Source of the DNA: Aalborgiella sp040079635 | GTDB lineage: Bacteria; Pseudomonadota; Gammaproteobacteria; Burkholderiales; Burkholderiaceae_C | Assembly (NCBI GenBank): GCA_040079635.1 | Contig: JBEBJY010000008.1 | Location: 6,655 to 70,654 of the forward strand | Length of the DNA stretch: 64,000 nt | Direction: 5' to 3' | Part shown: positions 32,504 through 41,675 of the stretch, in pieces | Position numbering within the stretch: the first letter of the stretch is position 1 | Layout: each line of letters begins with the position of its first letter | The notes under the pieces: model-generated | Seen by the model: the letters and a program-made list of their open reading frames with translations, nothing else | Database searches by the model: none | What the model was told of the DNA's origin: nothing | Position numbers and translations under genes: made by a program

Positions 32504-34633
32504 ATGCCCAAATCCCTTCTAGAACAACTCCCAGAAATCGTCGCCACTGGGCGTAAAACCGCCGAACGCATACTGGAAGGCATAGAAAGTCGCCAACGCG
32601 TAACTTTGCAAACCCGTGAAGTGGTGCTGCCCGCCAAAGACGCCGTAGCGCAAGACTGGGTGACATCGCAGGCGCGTGCAGCGCAGCGCGAGGTGTTCGC
32701 GCCCGGTCAAGCCAGCTTGATTGCCAGTTCGCAGCCCATGCTGGGCGAAAACACCGTTCGCCCTGAGCTTGTCGAAGGGCAGCCTTGGACAAACCGGTTG
32801 ATCTACGGCGACAACCTGCTGGCGATGGCGGCGCTGCTGGCGGGTGATGAGCACACGCCTTCTTTGCGTGGCAAAGTAGATTTGATCTACATCGACCCGC
32901 CGTTTGACAGCAAGGCGGATTACCGCACTAAGGTCAACCTGCCCGGTTTGGAGCTGGAGCAAAAGCCTACGGTGATTGAGCAGTTTGCTTATTCCGATAT
33001 GTGGGAGAAAGGCACTGCTTCCTATCTTGAAATGATTACTCCACGTTTGATTTTGATGCGTGAGCTGCTAGCCGATACTGGCTCAATTTATGTGCATTTG
33101 GATTGGCGAGTTGGACATTACGTAAAAGTCGTGATGGACGAAGTATTTGGTCGGCAGTATTTCCGAAATGATCTGCGTTGGAAGCGCCAACCAGTGCGTG
33201 GTGCCAAAGCTACTGGAGCGCAGTATGCCCGTAACTCGGACATCCTTTACTTCTATACAAAACGGGATGATTCAAGTTGGGAAAACGCATACAAGCCATA
33301 TGACCCAGCTTTCATAAAAGCGAAATTCAGGCCCGATTCAAATGGAAGACTGTACAGAGATTCCGACCTTGGAGATTACTCTGATTTATCCATTGCGCAG
33401 TTTGAAGCGCAAGGGCGGATTTACCTTACAAACAACGGAAAAAAACGTTTAATTCGATATCTAGATGAAGAAAAAGGAGAAGCCGTTGGAGACATGTGGG
33501 TCGATATACCCGAGGTCAATTCAATGGCAGATGAGCGACTTGAATATGCAACTCAAAAGCCGGAAAAACTGCTGGAGCGTATTATTCGAGCTTCTTGTCC
33601 AGAAGGTGGCATCGTAGCGGATTTCAACGGTGGCTCAGGCACCACAGCCGCCGTCGCTGAAAAACTCGGTCGCCGCTGGATAACCACCGACCTCGGCAAG
33701 CCCGCCTGCATGATCATGCGCAAACGGCTGATTGATCAGGACGCAAAACCCTTTCTCTACCAAGCTATTGGCGACTATCAGGTGGAAGCCGCCAAAGCCA
33801 CGCTGGGACGGGACTTTCGGATTGGTGATTTGTCACAAATTGTGCTGTCGCTCTACGGTGCGCTGCCATTGCCGCCCGATGTGAACCCGCAGCGCAATCT
33901 GGGGCAAATCGCTGGCATCGCCTTTGGGGCTAACCGTAGCAGCAAAACGCTGGTGCTGGCTGATTCACCCAACAAGCTGACGGGCGCAGCCACGCTGAAA
34001 AAAGCCATTGCCCAGCGCGACAGTCTGATGGGTGGCTGGGACAGGGTGGTGGTGCTGGGCTGGAACTTTGAGCCATCGATTGGCGAAACCATCACCGCGC
34101 TGAACGACAGCCGGTTGGAAGTGCTGGTGATTCCGCCCGACTTGATGGACAGGCTGAAGAAAAAGGGTGGGTTGGACAAGTTGCGCGGACAGGTGCGGTT
34201 TTCAAGTTTGCAGTATTTGACGATTTACCCTGTTGAGCGCAGGGCTTCGACAGGCTCAGCCCGAACGGATGGGTTGGCTGAAGACGTGTTGACAGAAACT
34301 TTAACAGTGAAGCTCAAAAACTACGTTTTGCTGTCACCCGAAGCCATCAACCTTGACGACGATAACCGCGCCAAGCTGCAAGCTGTGGCCAACAAAGAGC
34401 CGCTGGCGCTGATCGAATATTGGGCGGTTGACCCGGACTATGACGGCAAGGTGTTCCGTTCCGTCTGGCAAGATTACCGAGGCAACACCGCCAATGACGA
34501 AGACGCGCTGCGCGTGGCAACGCAGGCGCTGGTCAAAGTAGAAGCCAAGACCGGTCCCCGAAAAGTCTGCGTTCGCGTGGTGGACGTCTTTGGTTTTGAG
34601 GCAGAAGTTATCACCACGGTGAATCTCACATGA
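32504..34633 (+). CDS. Type III-like site-specific DNA methyltransferase (Mod)
   Basis: A 709-residue adenine-specific methyltransferase of the beta class. Catalytic motif IV is DLIYIDPPFDSKADY (about residue 135); the AdoMet-binding motif I, VADFNGGSGTTAAVAEKLG, lies about residue 370, with the variable target-recognition region between and a long C-terminal part. The start is the ATG at 32504; an upstream TTG frame is less likely. It overlaps the helicase/nuclease gene by 4 nt, forming a mod-res pair. Two in-frame copies of a Burkholderiales repeat (VRPELVEG and STGSART) are embedded, at about residues 85-92 and 580-590, outside the catalytic motifs. Confidence 0.88.
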   Translation: MPKSLLEQLPEIVATGRKTAERILEGIESRQRVTLQTREVVLPAKDAVAQDWVTSQARAAQREVFAPGQASLIASSQPMLGENTVRPELVEGQPWTNRLIYGDNLLAMAALLAGDEHTPSLRGKVDLIYIDPPFDSKADYRTKVNLPGLELEQKPTVIEQFAYSDMWEKGTASYLEMITPRLILMRELLADTGSIYVHLDWRVGHYVKVVMDEVFGRQYFRNDLRWKRQPVRGAKATGAQYARNSDILYFYTKRDDSSWENAYKPYDPAFIKAKFRPDSNGRLYRDSDLGDYSDLSIAQFEAQGRIYLTNNGKKRLIRYLDEEKGEAVGDMWVDIPEVNSMADERLEYATQKPEKLLERIIRASCPEGGIVADFNGGSGTTAAVAEKLGRRWITTDLGKPACMIMRKRLIDQDAKPFLYQAIGDYQVEAAKATLGRDFRIGDLSQIVLSLYGALPLPPDVNPQRNLGQIAGIAFGANRSSKTLVLADSPNKLTGAATLKKAIAQRDSLMGGWDRVVVLGWNFEPSIGETITALNDSRLEVLVIPPDLMDRLKKKGGLDKLRGQVRFSSLQYLTIYPVERRASTGSARTDGLAEDVLTETLTVKLKNYVLLSPEAINLDDDNRAKLQAVANKEPLALIEYWAVDPDYDGKVFRSVWQDYRGNTANDEDALRVATQALVKVEAKTGPRKVCVRVVDVFGFEAEVITTVNLT
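32754..32780. repeat. TTCGCCCTGAGCTTGTCGAA repeat embedded in mod (copy A)
   Basis: GTTCGCCCTGAGCTTGTCGA followed by AGGGC; the CGCCCT/AGGGC ends pair. In mod it encodes TVRPELVEGQ. This is the palindromic repeat seen widely in Burkholderiales genomes. Confidence 0.85.
34242..34267. repeat. Same repeat embedded in mod in inverse orientation (copy B)
   Basis: GGGCTTCGACAGGCTCAGCC followed by CGAACGG, the reverse complement of the copy A consensus with a few substitutions; in mod it encodes RASTGSARTDG. Confidence 0.85.
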
Positions 34634-37623
34634 CTGGCATGACTGGAATGAGCAAGCAAACCGACGAGCAACTGGCGCTGTCAGCCAGCTTGACCGCTAA
34701 AACGACACAGCTTTGCCTAGGGCTTGAATCTGGCGCAGCAGAAATCTTGGAGCTGGTCACACCCACCACCGCAGAATTGCTGACGTGGTGGTTTGGTGAA
34801 GACATGGTGATGTCCCGAGGTGGAAATAATGGTGGCTTGAACTTTCATACAGGCCAAAAGCAGGCAATCTTGAACGCCATCGTTGCCCATGAGGTTTTGG
34901 GCAAAGAGCATGCCCAGTGGTCGCTGTTAGACCTCTACAAAGCCGTGGCTCCCGATGCACTGCTGACAGGGACGCGGCTGAATCAGCTGGCGCAAGCCAA
35001 GCACGCTCACCCCAAGTATTGTTTCAAGATGGCGACAGGTACGGGAAAAACCTGGGTGTTGCAGGCGCTGATGATCTGGCAATTGCTTAATACAACGGCA
35101 GCAGTGGCGGAAGGTATTGACGATGCGCGTTTCACGCGGCAGTTCATGGTGGTGGCACCGGGGCTGATTGTGTATGAGCGGTTGCTGGATGCGTTTTGCG
35201 GCAAGTTGGTTGAAAACGGCAACGGTTCGCGGGATTTTGCGAGTTCAGACATCAGCCAGTTTGCAGATTTGTTCATTCCCGAAGCCTACCGCGAGGTGGT
35301 GTTTGCATTTGTACGCGGCAATGTGTGCAGCAAAAACGAGATCGGCCTGAAAGCAACGGGTAACGGCATGATCGCCATCACCAACTGGCATTTGTTGAAC
35401 GAAGGCGAAGTGATCGAGGATGTTGACGCAGAAGAAATCATTGCGCCAGGAGCACCGCTAGACCCGCAACAGGTGGTAGCCGCCGTATTGCCTCTCATGC
35501 CGGGTCGCGCCACCGGTAACAGCCTGGACGTGCTGGACAGGCGCTACGCACGCGGCAATGTGCTGGAATTTTTGGCGAAGCTGCCCGAACTCATGGTGTT
35601 CAACGACGAAGCACACCACATTCATGAATTCAAACGCGAAGGCGAAACGACAGAGGTGGAGTGGCAAAAAAGCTTGACCCGTATCGCCGAAACCAAGGGT
35701 AGGCGCTTTGTGCAGGTGGACTTTTCAGCCACACCCTACAACGATGTAGGCAGTGGTAAAAACAAACGAAAAGTCTATTTTGAGCACATCATCACCGACT
35801 TCGACCTGAAAAGCGCGATGCGCGCCGGGCTGGTCAAGTCACTGGTGCTGGACAGGCGCAAAGAAATCGGTGCCTTGCCCTTGGAGTTCAAAGCTGAGCG
35901 CGATGAGCAGGGTAACCCCAGCCTGAGCGAAGGCCAGCGGGTGATGCTTCGTGCCGGTTTGCAAAAGCTGCGCAAACTGGAAACCGACTTTGCCCGTATT
36001 GACGCTACGCGCCACCCCAAGATGCTGGTGGTGTGCGAAGACACCACGGTGTCGCCCTTGGTGGCGCAATTCCTGATCGATCAGGAAGGCTTGCAAAAAG
36101 ATGAAGTCATGACCATTGATTCAGGCAAGAAAGCCGAGTTGGGGGAAAAAGACTGGGCACCCGTGCGCGAACGCCTGTTCAGCGTGGATCGCCATGCAAC
36201 GCCGCGTGTGATCGTCAGCGTGCTGATGCTGCGTGAAGGCTTTGACGTGAACAATATCTGCGTTATTGTGCCGCTGCGCAGTTCGCAAGCGCAGATTTTG
36301 CTGGAGCAAACCATTGGCCGGGGCTTGCGGCTGATGTGGCGCGACCCTGAATACGCGGATTTGAAACGCGAAAACCGCGAACGCATCACCGCCGGTCAAG
36401 AACCGGGCAGTTTGCTGGACGTGCTCTCTATTGTCGAGCATCCAGCATTTCAGTCCTTTTACGACGATTTGATCAACGAAGGACTTGCAGGCGCTACAGG
36501 TGACGATATAGACAATACCAGCGCCACGGGTGATGTGATGAGTGCTGAGTTGCGTGAGGGTTACGCAGAGTTTGACTTTGGTATCCCGTTCATTTTGCAG
36601 GAAGCGGATGAAGTACGCGACCATCACGGGCTTGATATCGAGGCTTTGCCAAGTTTCACCGCCATGACGATGACGCAGCTGGCGGACATGCTGGGTAAAG
36701 GCGATGTTTTTGTCTCGCAGGATTTGCAGACGGCGACATTGTTTGGCGACTACCGTGTTGACGGTGCGGTGATGAACGTGGCTGGCTATAACGATTATTT
36801 GTCACGGTTGACACGGCGCATCAGTCAGGCCTTGAGCGAGCCACTACCAAAAGGCAACAAGGTGGCCACGCATCTGGCCAAGCCGTATTTGCAGGTGAAT
36901 ACTGCGGAACTTACGGGCTGGATTGATGACTATATTTGGACACAGCTTTTTGGCGAAACTTTCAACCCGCAGGATGGTGAAAATTGGCGAGTGTTGTTGT
37001 TACAGCCCGTGGTAGACCATATCACCAAAGTGTTTGCCGTGGCGCTGCTGGACTCGGAACAAAAGCATGTGACAGGCGAAACCGAGGTGTATGCACGCAG
37101 GCTTTCCGAAGTACCCAAGCTGATGATGCGTGAAAGTCATTCGGTGGAGGTGAGCAAGTGCATTTACACACGTCTTGGCTGGCCTAGCCAGAGTGGTGGC
37201 TTGGAGCGTACCTTCATCTATTGGGCTCAGGCTGATACGCAGGTGGCAGCGTTTTGCAAAATCAATGAAAACCGCCATACATTTGCGCGATTGCGCTATG
37301 TCAAAGACGATGGCTTACCCGCGTTTTATTCGCCTGATTTTTTGGTGCGCACCGAAGGGGCTATTTATTTGGTGGAAACCAAAGGCGATCAGCAAACCAT
37401 CCACCCCAATGTGCAGCGCAAGCTCAAAGCCGCGATTGCGTGGTGTGAGCGCATCAACCAGTTGTCACCTGAGCATCGTGACGATATGACGTGGCACTAC
37501 GTACTGCTTGGTGAAAACACGGTCAATGAATGGCAAAGCAAAGGTGCAAGGCTGGCGGAACTGTTGGATTTTGCGCGTCTGCGCCCTCTAGCCGATGCTT
37601 CGGCACAATTCAAGCTGCTTTGA
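34630..37623 (+). CDS. Type III-like restriction helicase/endonuclease (Res)
   Basis: A 997-residue SF2 helicase-nuclease, partner of Mod. Walker A is FKMATGTGKTWVLQ (~135), Walker B VFNDEAHHIHE (~325), motif III VDFSATPYND, and motif VI EQTIGRGLRLMWRDP (~560). Near the C-terminus SPDFLVRTEGAIYLVETKGD fits a PD-(D/E)xK nuclease core. ATP hydrolysis would drive translocation or diffusion and cleavage at unmethylated sites. ATG overlaps the mod stop (ATGA). Nothing in the frame is broken, so the system looks intact. Confidence 0.9.
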   Translation: MTGMTGMSKQTDEQLALSASLTAKTTQLCLGLESGAAEILELVTPTTAELLTWWFGEDMVMSRGGNNGGLNFHTGQKQAILNAIVAHEVLGKEHAQWSLLDLYKAVAPDALLTGTRLNQLAQAKHAHPKYCFKMATGTGKTWVLQALMIWQLLNTTAAVAEGIDDARFTRQFMVVAPGLIVYERLLDAFCGKLVENGNGSRDFASSDISQFADLFIPEAYREVVFAFVRGNVCSKNEIGLKATGNGMIAITNWHLLNEGEVIEDVDAEEIIAPGAPLDPQQVVAAVLPLMPGRATGNSLDVLDRRYARGNVLEFLAKLPELMVFNDEAHHIHEFKREGETTEVEWQKSLTRIAETKGRRFVQVDFSATPYNDVGSGKNKRKVYFEHIITDFDLKSAMRAGLVKSLVLDRRKEIGALPLEFKAERDEQGNPSLSEGQRVMLRAGLQKLRKLETDFARIDATRHPKMLVVCEDTTVSPLVAQFLIDQEGLQKDEVMTIDSGKKAELGEKDWAPVRERLFSVDRHATPRVIVSVLMLREGFDVNNICVIVPLRSSQAQILLEQTIGRGLRLMWRDPEYADLKRENRERITAGQEPGSLLDVLSIVEHPAFQSFYDDLINEGLAGATGDDIDNTSATGDVMSAELREGYAEFDFGIPFILQEADEVRDHHGLDIEALPSFTAMTMTQLADMLGKGDVFVSQDLQTATLFGDYRVDGAVMNVAGYNDYLSRLTRRISQALSEPLPKGNKVATHLAKPYLQVNTAELTGWIDDYIWTQLFGETFNPQDGENWRVLLLQPVVDHITKVFAVALLDSEQKHVTGETEVYARRLSEVPKLMMRESHSVEVSKCIYTRLGWPSQSGGLERTFIYWAQADTQVAAFCKINENRHTFARLRYVKDDGLPAFYSPDFLVRTEGAIYLVETKGDQQTIHPNVQRKLKAAIAWCERINQLSPEHRDDMTWHYVLLGENTVNEWQSKGARLAELLDFARLRPLADASAQFKLL

Positions 37624-37629
37624 ATCTGC

Positions 37630-38673
37630 TTAATCTTCCGCCACCTGCAACACCAACTTACCAAAATTGCTACCGTTGAAAAGGTTAATCAGCGTCTCAG
37701 GGAAAGTATCCAGCCCCACAACCACATCTTCCTTGCTCTTCATGCGGCCATCTTTCAGATAGCCTGCCATCTCGGCTACCGCCAGGTGGTAGCGTGCTGC
37801 GTAGTCGAAAACGACGATACCTTCCATGCGTGCGCGGTTGACCAAAAGGCTGAGGTAGTTTTTCGGGCCTTGCACGGCTGTTGTGTTGTTGTATTGGCTG
37901 ATCGCGCCGCAAATGATGATGCGTGCTTTCATGTTGATGCGGGTCAGCACGGTGTCCAAAATATCGCCGCCCACATTGTCAAAATAGACATCAACGCCTT
38001 TGGGGCAATGTTCTTTGAGGCCATCTTTGACGGCACTCGGTCCCGCTTTGTAGTCAATACACGCATCAAAACCCAGTTCTTTGACCACCCACTCGCATTT
38101 AGCAGGGCCGCCAGCAATACCCACCACGCGGCAGCCTTTGATTTTGGCCATTTGACCGACAGTTTGGCCAACCGCGCCGGCTGCGCCTGAAACGACGATA
38201 GTCTCGCCCGCTTTGGGTTGCCCCACATCCATCAAACCAAAATAGCCCGTCATACCCGGCATGCCAAGTACATTGAGCCATTGGTCGACGGTACCAATCG
38301 TTAAATCGATTTTTACCAAACCGCTGCGTTTGATTTGATCAGCGGGAACTTGCAAATACTCTTGTACGCCTAAGCCGCCAGATACATAGTCGCCTACTGC
38401 AAAGTCTTTGTTTTTGGACGCAATAATTTTGCCTACACCGCCAGCACGCATGACTTCACCAATACCCACGGGTGGAATATAGCTCTTGCCCTCGTTCATC
38501 CAGCCGCGCATGGCTGGGTCGAGTGACAGCGACAAAGTCTTGACGACGACGCCACCGTCTTGGGGTTCTGTGATCGCTTCTTCAGTGAAGCTCCAGCCCT
38601 CGCGTGTGGGCAAACCCACGGGGCGGGCGGCGAGACGAATTTGATGGTTAACTAAGGTGGCGAGGGTAGACAT
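37630..38673 (-). CDS. NADP-dependent MDR-family oxidoreductase (CurA/leukotriene B4 12-hydroxydehydrogenase-like)
   Basis: A 347-residue zinc-independent medium-chain reductase acting on alpha,beta-unsaturated carbonyl compounds in this family. VVSGAAGAVGQTVGQMAK (about residue 160) is the NADP-binding motif; DVYFDNVGGDILD and the N-terminal SLDPAMRGWM are typical. Lack of catalytic zinc ligands distinguishes it from the IdnD-like enzyme at 17528. It is convergent with res, 6 nt apart, and probably monocistronic. Confidence 0.9.
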   Translation of the reverse strand: MSTLATLVNHQIRLAARPVGLPTREGWSFTEEAITEPQDGGVVVKTLSLSLDPAMRGWMNEGKSYIPPVGIGEVMRAGGVGKIIASKNKDFAVGDYVSGGLGVQEYLQVPADQIKRSGLVKIDLTIGTVDQWLNVLGMPGMTGYFGLMDVGQPKAGETIVVSGAAGAVGQTVGQMAKIKGCRVVGIAGGPAKCEWVVKELGFDACIDYKAGPSAVKDGLKEHCPKGVDVYFDNVGGDILDTVLTRINMKARIIICGAISQYNNTTAVQGPKNYLSLLVNRARMEGIVVFDYAARYHLAVAEMAGYLKDGRMKSKEDVVVGLDTFPETLINLFNGSNFGKLVLQVAED

Positions 38674-38758
38674 AAGGCACTTTCTGCAGTGAGATTACAA
38701 ACAAGCGCCTATGATAAGTTTGAGTGCGTGCCCTTTGAGTATCCAACGCGACAACGAA

Positions 38759-39703
38759 TTAGACGACTTGACCTAACAGTAAATACTCCATCAACGCTTT
38801 TTGCACATGCATGCGGTTCTCAGCCTCCTCCCAGACCACAGATTGCGGCCCGTCGATGACTTCAGCTTCGACCTCTTCGCCACGGTGGGCTGGCAGGCAG
38901 TGCATAAACAGGGCATCGGCTTTGGCGGCGCGCATCATGTCCTCATCCACGCACCAATCGGCAAAGGCTGTTTTACGCGCTTCATTTTCAGCCTCATAGC
39001 CCATGCTGGTCCACACATCGGTGGTGACCAAATGCGCGCCAGCGCAAGCTTGTAACGGGTCTTTGAAGACTTTATAGCTGTCGCTTGATCGCAGTCCTGC
39101 TATGTCCTGATCCACCTCATAGCCACTTGGGGTGCTGACGTGCACTGTGAAATCCAAAATTTCACTTGCTTGCAGCCAAGTGTTGGCCATGTTGTTGCCG
39201 TCGCCCACCCACGCTACTGTTTTACCCGCGATAGAGCCACGGTGTTCGATGTAGGTAAAGATGTCCGCCAAAATTTGACAAGGGTGAAACTCGTTGGTCA
39301 AGCCGTTGATGACGGGTACGCGGGAATGCTCGGCAAAGCGCTCGATTTTGGTCTGCTCATAGGTGCGAATCATCACCAAATCGACCATGCGGCTGATGAC
39401 TTTGGCGCTGTCTTCAATCGGCTCAGCACGACCCAGCTGGCTGCCATCGGTGGTCAAATGCACCACTGAACCACCCAATTGGTACATGCCAGCTTCAAAG
39501 CTCACGCGGGTGCGGGTAGAGGCTTTTTCGAAAATCATCGCTAAGGTACGGTCAGCCAGAGGCTGGTGCTTTTCGTAGGCTTTGAATTTTTTCTTGATGA
39601 GGGCTGCACGCTCAAAGATATAGGCATATTCAGCCGCCGTCAGGTCGCTGAATTGCAGGTAATGTTTGATTGGCTTTGCCGAAGCCTGTGTACTTGAACT
39701 CAT
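38759..39703 (-). CDS. argF: Ornithine carbamoyltransferase
   Basis: A 314-residue anabolic OTCase making citrulline from ornithine and carbamoyl phosphate. EKASTRTRVSFEAGM (about residue 55) binds carbamoyl phosphate, FHPCQILADI (~140) and MHCLPAHRGEEV (~270) complete the active site. The start overlaps the argD stop (ATGA-type 4-nt overlap), so argD and argF are co-translated. The gene order argD-argF plus a nearby divergent DUF3579 gene is usual for Burkholderiales. Confidence 0.96.
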   Translation of the reverse strand: MSSSTQASAKPIKHYLQFSDLTAAEYAYIFERAALIKKKFKAYEKHQPLADRTLAMIFEKASTRTRVSFEAGMYQLGGSVVHLTTDGSQLGRAEPIEDSAKVISRMVDLVMIRTYEQTKIERFAEHSRVPVINGLTNEFHPCQILADIFTYIEHRGSIAGKTVAWVGDGNNMANTWLQASEILDFTVHVSTPSGYEVDQDIAGLRSSDSYKVFKDPLQACAGAHLVTTDVWTSMGYEAENEARKTAFADWCVDEDMMRAAKADALFMHCLPAHRGEEVEAEVIDGPQSVVWEEAENRMHVQKALMEYLLLGQVV

Positions 39704-40914
39704 GCTTTTTCAGTCAGTAATTGGATCACCAGTGGTATCAAGATGGCGACAATCTCGTCAATCTCCGCCTCTGTGATGATGAGCGGCGGCACCATACGGA
39801 TGACAGTATCCGCCGTCACACTGATGAGTAAACCTTTTTCTGCGCAACGCGCTGTGAGCTCACCGCACGGCTTGGTCAACTCCATGCCAATCATCAAACC
39901 CTGGCCGCGAATTTCTTTCAAGCCAGCTTTGCCGACAGGGTTGTCATTCATCGCTTTGGTCAATGCAGCTTTGAAATAATCCCCCATCTTAGCGGCATGC
40001 GCCAGCAAGCCTTCTTCTTCCATGATGCGAATGGTTTCGATACCGGCACGCATGGCTAACGGGTTGCCGCCAAAGGTGGTGCCGTGGTTGCCAGGCTGGA
40101 AGATGTTGGCCGCTTTTGGCCCAGCAACAACTGCACCAATCGGAATGCCGCTTCCCAAACCCTTAGCCAAAGGCATCACATCAGGCACAATGCCTGCCCA
40201 CTGGTGTGCAAACCACTTGCCGGTACGCCCCATGCCGCACTGCACTTCGTCAATCATCAGCAACCAATCATTTTCATCGCACAACTTGCGCACTTGCTGC
40301 AAATACTCAATCCGCATTGGGTTCACACCGCCTTCGCCCTGAATCGTTTCAAAAAACACGGCGGTCACATTTTTGTTGCCAGCCGTTGCTTTTTTGAGCG
40401 CTTCAATGTCGTTTAAAGGTACGCGAATGAATCCTTCCACTAAGGGGCCAAAGCCCGCTTGAACTTTTGTGTTGCCGGTTGCGCTGAGTGTTGCAATACT
40501 GCGGCCATGAAAGGCTTTTTCGTAAACGACGATTTCGGGGCGATCAATGCCTTTGTCGTGACCATACTTGCGAGCCAGCTTTAGGGCCGCTTCATTGGCT
40601 TCTAAGCCTGTGCAGCAGAAGAACACATTGGTCATGCCCGACAATTCGACCAGTTTGGCCGCCAATATTTCTTGGCCAGGCACATGGTAGTAGTTACAAC
40701 TGTGGATGATTTTGCTCAGCTGGTCTTGCAAAGCGGGCACTAATTTGGGGTGGTTGTGCCCCAAGGTGTTGACCGCAATACCACCCAAGGCGTCGATATA
40801 ACTTTTGCCGTTGATGTCCCACAGTCGGCAACCTTGACCGTGCGACAAGGCCATAGGCACGCGGCCATAGGTGTTCATCACATGAGGGGAGGCGGCTTCA
40901 ATGAATGCGGGCAT
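39700..40914 (-). CDS. argD: Acetylornithine aminotransferase
   Basis: A 404-residue class III PLP aminotransferase converting N-acetylornithine to the semialdehyde in reverse, in arginine synthesis. Signatures are TGLEANEAALKLARKYG (phosphate contact), LMIDEVQCGMGRTGK (Asp to PLP) and PLAKGLGSGIPIGA with the Schiff-base Lys (about residue 245). It precedes argF with 4-nt overlap. Upstream lies a ~290-bp divergent region shared with the DUF3579 gene, containing the TCTTATATAAGA palindrome. Confidence 0.95.
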   Translation of the reverse strand: MPAFIEAASPHVMNTYGRVPMALSHGQGCRLWDINGKSYIDALGGIAVNTLGHNHPKLVPALQDQLSKIIHSCNYYHVPGQEILAAKLVELSGMTNVFFCCTGLEANEAALKLARKYGHDKGIDRPEIVVYEKAFHGRSIATLSATGNTKVQAGFGPLVEGFIRVPLNDIEALKKATAGNKNVTAVFFETIQGEGGVNPMRIEYLQQVRKLCDENDWLLMIDEVQCGMGRTGKWFAHQWAGIVPDVMPLAKGLGSGIPIGAVVAGPKAANIFQPGNHGTTFGGNPLAMRAGIETIRIMEEEGLLAHAAKMGDYFKAALTKAMNDNPVGKAGLKEIRGQGLMIGMELTKPCGELTARCAEKGLLISVTADTVIRMVPPLIITEAEIDEIVAILIPLVIQLLTEKA

Positions 40915-41129
40915 ACGGGGTTCTCCAAAAAGCTTAATTTAAAAGATTGATTTTAGTGGCAAGGTATTGCTTGTTTGATGAAAGTTAATGGCTTAATTAG
41001 ATTGATTTCAGCAAGAAACGAAGGTTTAGGCTCATGGGTAAGCGTGTGTTGGCATGAAAGCTGCTCTATTTTTACAAGCTAATACAGATTCAAAGAAGTC
41101 GTAGAGCAAGGGTTTTTACGCATCTTTAG

Positions 41130-41141
41130 TCTTATATAAGA
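41130..41141. promoter_or_regulatory. TCTTATATAAGA palindrome upstream of the DUF3579 gene
   Basis: Identical to the 12-mer next to the HutC-type gntR (3559-3570); 65 bp before the DUF3579 start. It is a candidate second target of that regulator, or a promoter element. Confidence 0.45.
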
Positions 41142-41206
41142 TAGAATACTTGTGCAGTGCAGCAAACCATGTTCGCACTCGTTTTTCAACTTAAAAGTCT
41201 CGTAAC

Positions 41207-41521
41207 ATGACGACTCAATCGGCTAAAGAATTATTCATTCAAGGCGTTACCCATGACGGGAAGGTTTTTCGGCCCAGCGATTGGGCGGAGCGTTTGGCGG
41301 GTGTGATGAGCCAGTTTCGCCCTGGCGGTCCAAAGCCAGGCAGCCATTTGAGCTATTCGCCTTGGTGCTTTCCTACTTCGATTTCGACTACTTATGGTGA
41401 AGTTAAATGCGTAGTCATCAACCGCGACTTGCGGGCGGCCGAGCCTATGGCGTGGGATTTTGTGACTAATTTCGCTAAAGACAACAATTTGCAAGTGGTA
41501 GAAGCCTGCTCGCTTCCCTAA
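41207..41521 (+). CDS. DUF3579-family protein
   Basis: A 104-residue cytoplasmic protein with no assigned function. The central segment SPWCFPTSISTTYGEVKCVV and the N-terminal VTHDGKVFRPSDWAERL resemble the DUF3579 family, which occurs mainly in betaproteobacteria, often next to arg genes. It is divergent from argDF and is preceded by the TCTTATATAAGA palindrome. The downstream gap to etfB holds a palindrome and an A/T-rich stretch that faintly resembles the repeat. Confidence 0.75.
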   Translation: MTTQSAKELFIQGVTHDGKVFRPSDWAERLAGVMSQFRPGGPKPGSHLSYSPWCFPTSISTTYGEVKCVVINRDLRAAEPMAWDFVTNFAKDNNLQVVEACSLP

Positions 41522-41610
41522 ATTTGCTAGTTAATCAGCAATTTACATAAAAAAGCACGGTCGTACTATTTTTTTGGCATAATGCAGCCTACAATCGATT
41601 TATTTGCTAA

Positions 41611-41631
41611 TTGACGTTTACGTAACGTCAA
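41611..41631. promoter_or_regulatory. TTGACGTT-N5-AACGTCAA palindrome in the etfBA promoter
   Basis: A perfect inverted repeat of 8-nt arms around TACGT, 44 bp before the etfB start. It resembles the TTGACGTTTACGT-type sites predicted for LiuR (MerR family) in branched-chain amino-acid and fatty-acid oxidation; no such regulator gene is in the window. Confidence 0.6.
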
Positions 41632-41675
41632 TTAAGTTGATGTTGTTTTTTTTGAAATTTCAAGGAGCTGAAACA

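Noticed and set aside
32415..32962. Reverse-strand frames overlapping the start of mod (with PFDKLRANG-like peptides)
   Set aside because: These are antisense readings of mod and of its embedded repeat; the peptide is the typical translation artefact of that repeat.
41518..41565. TTGCTAGTTAATCAGCAATTTAC between the DUF3579 gene and etfB as a decayed repeat
   Set aside because: Weak similarity to the inverted half only; the CCGGCG block is not recognisable.
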